Source of the DNA: Tribonema minus
Taxonomy: Eukaryota > Sar > Xanthophyceae > Tribonematales > Tribonemataceae
Length of the DNA: 64,000 nt
Assembly: GCA_017506865.1 (NCBI GenBank)
Contig: JAFCMP010000005.1
Span: 248,001 to 312,000, forward strand
Reading direction: 5' to 3'
How positions within the stretch are numbered: the stretch's first letter is position 1; each line of letters starts with the position of its first letter. The notes below the pieces were generated by a model. That model worked only from the letters and a program-made list of their open reading frames with translations, was not told the DNA's origin and made no database searches. The translations under genes were made by a program, and so were the position numbers. Positions 54,301-63,975 of the stretch are shown piece by piece.

Positions 54301-56382
54301 TGCTTACTGTCGTAGATTGCATTATCATATCACGGTGGCCACCCGTCATGATGGGGACATGCCGCAATATCAGCACAGATCGGCAAACTGGCCTCAGAAA
54401 CTTCTCAGCTATGTATGCATAGAAATTGATTGATTTCATTGTTGATCTGTTCAAGGTTTATCATCGCATGCAGACTTAGACATTGGTAGCGTTGCCAGCC
54501 TTGTCGTGCATGGTCAGTCATGCCTTGATGTCCATGTTATTTCTGTGAATGACCGAGGCAGGTACACATAAGGATCCTAGAGGCATGACGAGCTGACACA
54601 TGTGCACTGCCCCCTGCGGTTTAACGACGAGGGGTGCGCTGTTACGTGCCTCGAAAGACTTGTCAAGCAACGACAGCACGCGTTGTCAAGGATGTGCTGT
54701 AGGACCTTCACTCTCAGTGTGCTGGAAACTTACATCCACAACAAGCAAATTTTTAGCGCTGCAACGATCTGACGTTGCAGAATATTATTGCTGACATCGA
54801 GAGGTGTGCGTCACAGCACAACAGCGCCAAGAACTGAAACCATCATCTGTATGTAACCAGCACGGCTTTTGTCAAAGATCTGGCTGTCCCCACTGTGCAC
54901 GACAACGGTCTGCTTGCGCAACCGTCAACAGCCACTGAAGCTGCTTGTAAGCTTGTGCATGATTTACAAGCAGAACACAGCACTTCAAGGTGCTTCAAAG
55001 TACTGTAGCTGTTCACGGACGCATTTGAAATCTTTTCGTGAATTTGGAAATAAAAGCGTTTGGTAGCGCATTAGATCAAATTTTTAGCGCTGCAACGATC
55101 TGACGTTGCAGAATATTATTGCTGACATCGAGAGGTGTGCGTCACAGCACAACAGCGCCAAGAACTGAAACCATCATCTGTATGTAACCAGCACGGCTTT
55201 TGTCAAAGATCTAGCTGTCCCCACTGTGCACGACAACGGTCTGCTTGCGCAACCGTCAACAGCCACTGAAGCTGCTTGTAAGCTTGTGCATGATTTACAA
55301 GCAGAACACAGCACTTCAAGGTGCTTCAAAGTACTGTAGCTGTTCACGGACGCATTTGAAATCTTTTCGTGAATTTGGAAATAAAAGCGTTTGGTAGCGC
55401 ATTAGATGATGTAGTTCGTCTGCAAAATCAAAGATTCAGTTCACTGCACCTTGAAATCATCATTGATCCGCACATTGGTGATGCGCTTCCGGTCTTGCGC
55501 GCAGTTGAATGTGAAGTTGCACTTCGAATTTGAGGTTGCTCTGCACTACTCACCTTGAACTCATCGTTGAGCTGCAGGTTGGCGTTGAGGTAGCGGTCCT
55601 GCTCATTGACCTCATCTTCAAGTCTGGCCTCAAGGGCGCGGATCTGGCCGTCTCGCTCGCTGCACGCGTGCTCGTCCTTCTTGATGGACTCTATCATGTG
55701 GGAGAGCTCCCCTTCCATCGACGACAGCTGTGTGGGATGGGGGGGGCGGAGGATGGGGGAGATGAAGCAGTTGGCATTGCGGATTCATGCACTGCAGTTG
55801 AGTTGGTTAATCGGAGCTGACGCTTGGTGCCATGGTGCGCTGTGCCTTCAATGGACACACCAACACGATCTGATGCCAGGATGATGATTCAGGGTTTCAG
55901 AAAAGCGCTTGGGACGAGAGTGCAGGCGATGCGCAGCACGCAAGAATTGACAGGATTAGCCGGGACCCATTAAAGCTGGATGGCCAAGTTTCAAAACACC
56001 AGTGGCGCTATGCAACGATTCGAGGCAGCACCTGTACGCGATGCAGTTCGTCATTTTGATGGCTGGGCAGCAAAGATACGAGTGCGCTTGAAGAGTGCCA
56101 TTGTCCACAAATTCATCCTTGCAAGCAGACGTGCAAGTTCAGCCTTTGTTCAATGACAAGATACTCCTGAATGCAGCGCTGGCGCAAGCTGCGCGCGTTG
56201 GGCTCTCTAACCATGCCTGCAGATGCAGAAGCTCTGGATTCATGCAGGCTGCACACACACACAGGCCTGGTTTACACGTCAACGGCGCAATGAGCACGCA
56301 ATCTGCAAGACTTTCACGCAGTCTGACACTGCTGCTCTAACGCCTGTGGCGGCCCACCGCTCACCTTCGCCATGTCGGACAT
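48325..56382 (-). CDS. Alanine-rich coiled-coil protein with basic C-terminus
   Basis: Exons: 56365-56382 (MSDMAK), 55554-55727, 52714-53271, 52016-52286, 51180-51352, 50633-50794, 49261-49551, 48325-48573; all phases agree, giving about 631 residues. Almost the whole chain is predicted by eye as coiled coil, rich in Ala, Glu and Arg (for example ENEQDRYLNANLQLNDEFK-like, then RMLEKLEDLRAKGAHIIKNP). The end KAKAKRRSSGKSSKKRRS is a likely nuclear-localisation or nucleic-acid-binding tail. The MLEKLEDLRAKG...IIKNP region faintly recalls the Nuf2 kinetochore coiled coil, but no N-terminal CH domain is present, so I do not name it. The tiny first exon is the least certain part; it follows an in-frame stop and has a good ATG context. 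Confidence 0.75.
48795..48835 (-). repeat. Acceptor-side exon copy before the last coiled-coil exon
   Basis: CAACAAGACGAGATGGAGTA resembles the exon start CAAGATGAGATGAAGCAG (real start 48573), with the CAG acceptor lost and a TAG in frame. Confidence 0.6.
50279..50301. repeat. Telomere-like tract in a coiled-coil gene intron
   Basis: ACCCAACCCTAACCTTAACC, a degenerate CCCTAA array between coiled-coil exons 6 and 7. Confidence 0.65.
50527..50590 (-). repeat. Donor-side exon copy after coiled-coil exon 6
   Basis: The exon end GTGGAGGCAGACATCGCGAC and the following GTAAGTGACAC intron start (real end 50633) recur about 90 bp downstream with GT changed to GC. Confidence 0.7.
51850..52010 (-). 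repeat. Tandem intron copies after coiled-coil exon 4
   Basis: Two similar units of about 83 bp, sharing GCTCACAACGCCGCTG and GCGCTGACCCGGCCGGC, follow directly on the donor of the exon ending at 52016. Confidence 0.8.
54746..55407. repeat. Tandem duplication, 331 bp x 2, inside an intron
   Basis: Copies 54746-55076 and 55077-55407 differ at only one base that I can see (CTGGCTG versus CTAGCTG), so the duplication is very recent or is homogenised. Each begins CAAATTTTTAGCGCTGCAAC and contains a perfect 8-bp inverted pair CTGCAACG/CGTTGCAG. It lies in the 2.3-kb intron between coiled-coil exons 2 and 3. Confidence 0.97.
55441..55463 (-). repeat. Donor-side exon copy after coiled-coil exon 2
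   Basis: INDDFK|GTGCAG-like remnant about 100 bp downstream of the real LNDEFK|GTGAGT (55554). Confidence 0.65.
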
Positions 56383-57045
56383 GGTTCAAACCCAATGGCG
56401 CCCTTGTTGAAGGAGGCAGATCGAATGTGATTCCGCACCCAGAAGGCCGTGCTGAACCAGTGCAGGAAGCGAGTGCTGCGCTGGCTGCGCTGCTGGCGTG
56501 TGCCTAGGCTGAGAGGACTCGCGCTCCGGCCTTGTCTTGTTGCGTGTGGGTGCTTCCAGATTGAATTCAACCATCCTAGGGTTAGGGCTAGGCATGAAGC
56601 CGAAACCAGAAGTTGAGTTCATGTAAGCAAAACACCTGCAGCAAGCTAGCGGCGCCGCACAAGTGCCTGCAGCAGTAGTCGTGATAGGCTTGCCTGCCCC
56701 TGGAGGACTCTCTGGCGCCAGTTGCAGCAGCCTAGGTGGTGGCGCGCCGCTGATCCACAGGAGCCAGGTGCGCACTTCGAGACACAGAGCGGGATTTGCA
56801 TCGCGTCCACCCACGCCGATGCGCTGGGATGCCGCTGCTTTAAGTCATTAATGAATGCAACGTCTGAACTGCACATCTCTGTCCTTACAGGTCTCTGCTG
56901 GACTGTGGGCAGCGCCTGGGGAGCCTCCTGCCCGTGTCCTAATTTTTAGAATCCTAGTTGAGGAGAGCTGAAGGAAGGCGCATTGTTCGCAGCTACCGTT
57001 CGGTAGGTAAAGGCGGGCTGCCTGGCTTCTTCGCCAGGAGGAGGA
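56383..57045. promoter_or_regulatory. Bidirectional upstream region, coiled-coil / CYP97
   Basis: About 660 bp between divergent start codons if the MSDMAK exon is right. Contains a CCTAGGGTTAGGGCTAGG telomere-like element at 56576-56592. Minus-strand open frames here are interrupted and not family-like. Confidence 0.4.
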
Positions 57046-60000
57046 ATGGCTTTGCCTGGCTGTCGTTCGGGCACAGCCATGCTGGCTACCTTGCTGCTGC
57101 TGGCAGCAGCCACCACTGCAGCCTTCCACATTCCCATTCACACGTCGCTGCAGTCGCAGCAGCAGCATCGCACGCCCCTGCTGAGGGGTGACAGGCACTG
57201 GCGTCAGGTTTGCACCTCGGCAACTCGCGCACGCGAGGAAACCAGCGCATCCGAAGCAGCAACAGCAGTGCTTCTGGGTGCCGACCCCACTATAGGCTCG
57301 GACGCATGGGAGGGCAAAATGGACGGATTTGATTGGCAGCTGGAGCGGGCAAGGCGCGCGCTGGAGGGACCCGCCTTTTCTCCCTTCCGCATGGATTTCT
57401 GGCGGCCAGTGGAGGATGAGAGCGAGATCGGAGTAGTCACCCTGTGGGATACCATGTACATTCTGCTCATGAATGTGGCACAGAAGTTTGGGTGGGAGAG
57501 CGTGGACGGCGCCCCGGTGGCGGAGGTGGGCTCGTTCAAAGGGAGCTTCTTCACGTTCTTGCAGAAGGTGAGCGCGATAAATTGTATAGTTGCTGCGTCT
57601 CAGTGCAGGTAGTTAACATGGCAGAAAAGATACTACCAGTTGCGCAGCATCATGCAGCTGTGACAGCAGCTTGCAGGCGCTCTCGTGCATGCTCTGGCCT
57701 CTGCAAGATTTGTGTGGTGTTATCAGACGCCATCATGCACTCTGTCATGGTTATGCAGTTTCGATGATCTGACGGCAGTGAAAACGCGAGTCCATCAGTG
57801 TAGGCAAGGTCCACCCTATTTTCATTTAATACATGACGCAACACTCATGGTGTCAAGTCTTCTGCGCAGTCAGCACAGAGGGGCTCACCATGTGACAGCC
57901 TTAGCATGATTATCAAAACCATGCGGTGGTCTCTGTGTGTGAGCCAGACAGTGGTTTGGAAAACTGTGGCAAGGCAGGCAGGCAGGCAGAGGCAGAGCCT
58001 GCATGAAGCACGTGGGCTTGCCTGCTGAATACGAAAGGTCATATTTCTTGGTCCCTCTCAGATGTGATCAAATGTCTGCAACCATAAGCGCGTAGAGCTG
58101 ACTCTGTCACAATTGGACATGTAGCCGCAAATACATGCGTCTTTGTTGCATCAGTCGCTATGAGGGAAGAAGCCAGTGACTGCAGCAAGCTGCAAGATTC
58201 ACACATGACTGGGGGATTCTTGAGGTGCCCAGCTCGTTGAAGCTCGTGTGCGGAATCATGCACACACTCTCGAAGTTCATATTGTATCTGACTTGCCTAT
58301 GAAGTGGGTGGCCGCTCACCTGAGTCAAGTATTGCGCGCTTCTCAGCAGCACCGCGTGTTGCGGCGTTCATCGCGTGATATGCGGAGCGCAGCAGTGACC
58401 AGCACTGTGATGCTGCACAGTCCATATGCAGCTTGACTTTAGCGCAATTTCGGGCATCTTGTTGACAATGTTCTCCCTGCCTGATGGCTCCACTTCGTTC
58501 AACCTTGTGTAAACGAGACTGACTCAGTCAAATGTTGAGTCTGCAAGCTGATGAACAACCTACCTACTTCTATCCTATTCGCCCCTTACGCTCTGCTTAC
58601 ACCACACGGAACGATGTCACAATATCTGATTGCCGCCTACACGCTTCCAAACTCAAACCTCAAGTCGCCTGTGGAGACTGCGCTTGAGATATGCCTACTG
58701 TGCAAATGCAAAGTGGCTTCCGCGTCCGCGGGGCCAGTGCGTGTGTGTGTGCCTCTAACATTTTCTGAGTGCGTTCAAGGGAAATGTGCATGACCTGTTT
58801 TAGTTACCAGCGCTCACAATAGCTCAGGTAGCAACTGGATGAGCGCCTGGGGGTCACTTCCAGCGGACATGCCGCTGCTGCTGACGCACTTCAAGTTCAA
58901 CTCCTTCCGTTGCTCGTCTCTTCCTGAGGTACACATCCATGCCAATGCGCAGACACCACTGCCGCCGAAAATGATTCAGGTGTCAAGCGGACAAGCGAAT
59001 GACGTTCCTGGGCGCCATCGTCTCTGCTGACCATTTTGCTGACAACGCCGCGACCCGCTCCTCGTACACGACTGAATATGATTGCACACAACGCTGTCGT
59101 GCCTAACTTCAACTTCAACATGATGGCAGCAACAGGGAACTCAAAGCCAACGCGTCCGTGCTGCCCTGAACCACAACAAGTGCGCATTGTGCATTCGCCA
59201 TCAGGCGAGCATGTCGCGGCGGCGGTAACGACGCAACCCGCTGCAACTTCAACTTGACGTCAGGTGGCGAGCGGGCGCCTGGAGGACCTCGCCGGCGGCC
59301 CGCTGTTCCTGCTGCTGGAGAAGTACTTTCATAAGTACGGCCCCGTGTACAAGCTGGCGTTCGGGCCGCGCTCGTTCATTGTCGTCAGCGACCCCGTCAT
59401 GGCCAAGCATCTGCTCAAGTCCAACGTCGGCGCGTACGACAAGGGCGTGCTGGCCAGCATACTGGTGCGTCACGTCGTTTTTTTTCTTGACCTGTTATTT
59501 TCTTTGGTGCGCACAGCGTGTCGCGACAGTACCGATGATGTTTGGTGGCTTGCGATTGTGTTTGGCCCGCACTGCCCTTCAGCGGCGCGTGTTGGGTGCG
59601 CGCTGCCAGCTGGCGGGGGTAGCTGTGCGCGCCTTACGGCGGTACCAACCTAGTTTCATGGCTTGCAGTTGTCTGTAACCCGCATCGGCCTTCGGCGGCG
59701 CGTGTTAAATGCGCACTGCCACCTGGCGGGGTGGTCGCGCGTACCTCTCGCGCATGCGCGCGCCGTGAAGTGCTGCTGCCGGTCGTGGCATGTGATGCTG
59801 TGCCACTCGCGTGACAAGCCTTTGTTGAGATTTGCAACATGGCAGGATGGTCATGGTGCTGTCAGTGGCAGCGGCGCGTCGACCAGTGTTTGTAGAGGCG
59901 GCATTTCAGGTGTCGGGGCCCTCATTGCCGCTGGCCTGTAAACGCTGCGCTGACTGATGCATCTATCTACATCGCACGCACTGAAGGCGTTCCCTGCCCA

Positions 60001-63000
60001 GGCAGTGGTCGTCCTCGTCATGTCGTGATGTGTTGTGCAGCAACCAACACTGCGGAAGGGCCTCCCACGGTGATGTGTGTCTGCATAATGTTCATCTACC
60101 GCCACGCCTTTTCTGGTAGCTGATAGTACGGAACGGCCTGCTAAGGTGGCGTGTGCCCTCAAATGCCGTCCCACCCCATTGCCGCTTTCCACAGGAGCCC
60201 ATCATGAGGAAGGACCTGACTGGTGCGCCTACGTCGCATGCAGACTCTGCTAATCCCTGCCTGTGTTGTGCAGTAACCAACAGTGCGCAATGGCCAGTGG
60301 CAATGGCAATGGCCTGCCAAGACGGCGTGTGTCCTCAACAGCGGTCCCATTTGCGCTGTCGCTTTTCCCAGGAGCCCATCATGGGGAAGGGCCTGATCCC
60401 GGCGGACCCGCAGACGTGGAAGGTGCGGCGACGCGCCATCGTGCCGGGCTTCCACAAGCGGTGGCTCAACCGCATGATGCGCCTGTTTGCGGAGTGCAAC
60501 GAGGCGCTGCTCGACCAGGTGAGGCGCCTGGATTGAACTTCATGTTTGAAGTTATATGCATGAAGTTAGACTGGTAATGGTAATGTGCGCCGTTGCGTAG
60601 AGCTCCCGCTTGTGGGTTCCACAAGCGGTGCTCAACCGCATGATGCGCCTGTTCGCAGAAAACGAGGCGCTGCTCGACCAGGTGAGCGCGCTGCTGCGAG
60701 ACTCGGGATCAGACTTCACGTTCGAAGTTCAATGAGTGAAGTTAGACGGAGTGCAACGAGGCGCTGCTCGACCAGGTGAGGCACTGGGCGAGACTTCATG
60801 TTTGAAGTTATGAAGTTTTGACTGAGTGATGCGCGCCATCGTGCCGGGCGTTCGCAAGCGGTGGCTCAACCGCATGATGCGCCTGTTCGCCGAGTGCAAC
60901 GAGACGCTGCTCTTTTAGGTGAGCGCTGCTGCGCGCCTGGGATGAGCTTCATGTTCGAATTCATGAGTGAAGTTAGACGGGCGCCGTCATGTCAAGCTGC
61001 CGCTTGTGGCTTCCAGGCTGTTTGCAAGTGCAACGAAGGCGCTGCTCGACCTCAGATGAACTTCACTTTGAAGTGATGTGACTGAAGATTAGGAGTGCAA
61101 TGAGGCGCTGCTCGACCGCATGGGGCGCTGCTGCGCGCCTGCGGCTAAACTTCATGTTTGAAGCAGTGTGAAGTATCCGCCAGTATACCTCCGAGGCTGA
61201 GAAGCCCTCAGCGCCCACGCCATCGCTTGCAGCACGAGCTCTGCGCTCTCTAGGGGCAGTTTGTTGTACTGATGCTGCAGCGGTGTCTGCGTTACGTCGC
61301 CTGACGCTTCCAGCAGTGCGTGCGTGGCACTGCGTGCGTGTCCAGATTGTTGTGAAAATGGTGTATAAACCTGTTGAAGTTTATGAAATGTTGAACTAAA
61401 AAGTTGAAGTTTATGCTTGCGCGCAGGTGGGGCACGCCGCCGATGAGGGGCGCACGCTGGACATGGAGGAGAAATTCTGCTCCGTGAGCCTGGACATCAT
61501 AGGTCGCGCCGTGTTTAACTACGACTTTGGCAGCACCAACAAGGAGTCCCCCGTCATCAAGGCAAGCCTCTGAATGTAGTTGGATGTGAAGATGCTCACG
61601 AAGCACGTGTCGGATGGGTGTTGGAAAAGTAATTTGGCAACTTCAATGCTGTTCTTCAAGTCATGGCAGGTAGCATGAGGTCCTCAGCTATGTACGTCTT
61701 CAACAGTGTAACAAGGAGTTTCTGATCATCAAGGCAAGCGGTCTCTGAATGCGGTGTGATGTGATGATGCTTACAAACCACGTGTAGGATGGAGGTATTG
61801 GAAAAGTAGTTTTACAACTTGTATGCGATCTGATGTGACGACAAATTGCGGGTTGATGCTGGTGGAAAAGCACTCCGGCAACTTCTGTGTTTGTGCTGAA
61901 GTTATGGCGGCTATGTCATGTGTTGTCTTCAGCTATGTGCGGCTGCCATAGTGCGATAGACCCCGCGCCTGCGCAGGCGGTGTACCGCGTGCTGCGCGAG
62001 GCGGAGCACCGCAGGAGCAGCTGCGCACCGATCCAGCAGCTGCCGTTCGCGACACAGCTATGAACTTCAAGTGCATAACTTCAATTTTTTATCCTCAAGT
62101 AATGGTATGAATCTGCACCCATGCAGGCGGTGTACCGCGTGCTGCGCGAGGCAGAGCACCGTAGCAGCAGCTTCATGCTGTACCAAACGCTGCCATTTTG
62201 CGTGCTGTGATCTTTAAATTTTCAACCTCAACTCTGCGTGCTGCTCTGAACTTCAGTACACTTGTTGCACCTGCCCCCGCGCAGGCGGTGTACCGCGTGC
62301 TGCGCGAGGCGGAGCACCGCAGCAGCAGCTTCATACCGCTCTAGATGCTGCCTATTGGAACGCAGCTGTGAACTTCAAGTTCATGACGTCGTTGACTTTC
62401 TCGTGTCATTAACCCGCGCCCATGCAGGCGGTGTACCGCGTGCTGCGCGAGGCGGAGCACCGCAGCAGCAGCTTCATACCGTACTGGAAGCTGCCGTTTG
62501 CGACGCAGCTGCTGGCGAGCCAGGTGGAGTTCAGCGCGGACATGCGGCTGCTCAACGACGTCCTGGATGAGCTCATCTCCAAGGCCGTCGCCACGCAGCA
62601 GGTCGCGGACGTGGAGGAGCTGGAGAGCAGGGATCTCGACGTGGCGGAGGACCCAAGGTATGTATGTATATATGTACTTTGAAGCATGTACTTGCTCTTG
62701 ATTCTCGCTGAGGGCGCGAAAAGAGCCCCGATCGTGGACGCCCAGCTTGCAACCAGAATCTTCTCGTGTCTTTCAGCACCTTGAAAGTGTCTCAGTGCGC
62801 ATTGCCGACCACTTCTCAACAGCGCATGTACTTCGAGTGGAGTATGTGGTTGGAAGTATGTGGCTGTTCTGCAGCGTCTGCCGCAGCGCACGTTGTGTGC
62901 TGGCAGTTTGCGCGTGCGGCGGGAGGATCTGGCAGAGTGCGCCGGGGAGGCGTTCATGCGTGTTTTGATTGAGCGCAGAGGTGTTGTGTACCGTGCAATC

Positions 63001-63500
63001 CTCGCTACGGGAACAATTTGAGCACGTGTCATCTGTGACCATGCAGCAGTGTAGGACACGGCGTTACAGCAGCACACCCATGACCTACAATGTGCATGCA
63101 CACATGCGAGCGTGCGCACACGCAATCGCGTACCACTACGTGCCCACATCGACACGACGTTCGTTTTCGACAAGCCCCGACGTACCCGCCTGTTGTCTCA
63201 ACATGCCCCCCCCCCACACCACCTCTCTCAAAATCGCTTTCGCCCCCCCCCCCCCCCCCCACTCACAATCAATCGCTTTCTCCCCCCCCGCCCCCCCCCC
63301 CCCCCGTCCTCTGCGCTTGCATCCCCCTGCTCAGCCTCCTGCGCTTCCTGATTGACATGCGCGGCGAGGACACGACGTCCAAGCAGCTGCGCGACGACCT
63401 CATGACCATGCTCATCGCGGGGCACGAGACCACCGCGGCAGTGCTCACCTGGACGCTCTTCAACCTGGCGCAGAACCCGGAGCTGACGGCGCGCGTGCAG
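57046..63500 (+). CDS. CYP97: CYP97-family cytochrome P450, plastid carotenoid hydroxylase type (3' partial)
   Basis: Exons seen: 57046-57567, 59264-59464, 60372-60518, 61427-61561, 62428-62657, 63335-63500, all phase-consistent, about 467 residues; the gene runs off the window before the ExxR and haem-Cys regions. CYP97 enzymes hydroxylate carotenoid rings in plastids. Family motifs: [74 protein letters not shown] (I-helix with the AGxET oxygen-activation motif) and [14 protein letters not shown]. The N-terminus [20 protein letters not shown] is a signal peptide ending ATTAAFHIP, where AAF matches the Phe motif that directs proteins across a secondary plastid. The intron after exon 4 uses a GC donor (ATCAAG|GCAAGC). 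Four of its five introns clearly carry exon-edge copies. Confidence 0.95.
58836..58892 (+). repeat. Possible far copy of CYP97 exon 2 start
   Basis: GAGCGCCTGGGGGTC, then CCGCTGCTGCTGACGCACTTC, resembles the first 60 bp of exon 2 (real start 59264) with many changes. This is the least certain of the copies listed. Confidence 0.35.
59540..59740 (+). repeat. Tandem intron duplication in CYP97, period about 117 bp
   Basis: Units near 59545-59622 and 59660-59737 share GGCTTGCNNTTGT, CGGCGCGTGTT and TGCCANCTGGCGGGG. They lie just downstream of exon 2. Confidence 0.8.
60120..60240 (+). repeat. Acceptor-side exon copy before CYP97 exon 3
   Basis: The exon start GAGCCCATCATGGGGAAGGG (real start 60372) recurs at about 60193 behind TTTCCACAG as GAGCCCATCATGAGGAAGGA. 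The upstream intron halves also match (GGCCTGC(T/C)AAG(G/A)(T/C)GGCGTG). Confidence 0.9.
60600..61160 (+). repeat. Five donor-side exon copies after CYP97 exon 3
   Basis: The exon end ([21 protein letters not shown], real end 60518) recurs ending near 60681, 60775, 60918, 61055 and 61115. The first three keep AG|GTGAG. Units continue into an ACTTCATGTTTGAAGT-type intron palindrome, so edge, donor and palindrome move as one block. Confidence 0.93.
61690..61760 (+). repeat. Donor-side copy after CYP97 exon 4, GC donor kept
   Basis: AACAAGGAGTTTCTGATCATCAAG|GCAAGC mirrors the real exon end AACAAGGAGTCCCCCGTCATC plus AAG|GCAAGC (61561). The non-canonical GC donor is present in the copy too. Confidence 0.85.
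61970..62375 (+). repeat. Three acceptor-side exon copies before CYP97 exon 5
   Basis: The exon start ([16 protein letters not shown], real start 62428) recurs at 61977, 62127 and 62285, each behind a good GCAG acceptor; spacings are 150, 158 and 143 bp. Each copy runs into an in-frame stop within about 30 codons (TGA, TGA or TAG), so only the last acceptor gives P450. Confidence 0.95.
62694..62740 (+). repeat. Solo end related to the 37.4-38.8 kb TIR element
   Basis: TTCTCGCTGAGGGCGCGAAA and flanking bases match the element's terminal repeat at roughly 80 percent. It sits 45 bp into the CYP97 intron after exon 5; I see no partner end. Confidence 0.7.
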
Positions 63501-63628
63501 GTACGTTTATGTATGACGCAACCCTCTTAATTAAGTGGGGGTCGTCTTGCGATCTCATGTAGCAGTGCAGCAGGGGCAAGTGTAATATGTGGCAACGTCA
63601 AATGATCCGCATATGCTGGCGCGAGCGG

Positions 63629-63850
63629 GGGCACGAGACCACCGCAGCAGTGCTCACCTGGACGCTCTTCAACCTGGCGCAGAACCCGGAGCTGACGGCA
63701 TGCGTGCAGGTACGTATATGTTACATTAATGATGATTGAAGTTGTCTTGTGATCTGATGCAGCATTGCAGCAGAGGAATGCTATGTAGCAACGGCAAACG
63801 GTCCGCTAAAGGCTGCCGCATATTCCGGAGCTGACGACACTTGAGCAGGT
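63629..63850 (+). repeat. Donor-side exon copies after CYP97 exon 6
   Basis: The exon end ([20 protein letters not shown] through VQ|GTACGT, real end 63500) recurs almost perfectly ending at 63709, and as a short remnant (PELTTLEQ|GTAAGG) ending at 63848. Confidence 0.93.
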
Positions 63851-63879
63851 AAGGTAGCGCACCTGTATCATCGGTAGGG

Positions 63880-63975
63880 TTGGCAAAATCCGTATTTCTG
63901 AAAACCATATACTGATAAAATACCGTATTTTGCCGTATTTTCCGTATATACGTATTTCTAAACCGTATCTGACAA
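63880..63975. repeat. AT-rich CCGTATTT-type short repeats
   Basis: At least five copies of CGTATTT or close variants within 90 bp, in a stretch much more AT-rich than its surroundings. It lies inside the continuing CYP97 gene and may be the edge of a repeat that extends past the window. Confidence 0.6.

Noticed and set aside
56376..56402. tRNA-like GGTTCAAACCC box
   Set aside because: No A box or cloverleaf can be built around it; it is the start region of the coiled-coil gene on the other strand.
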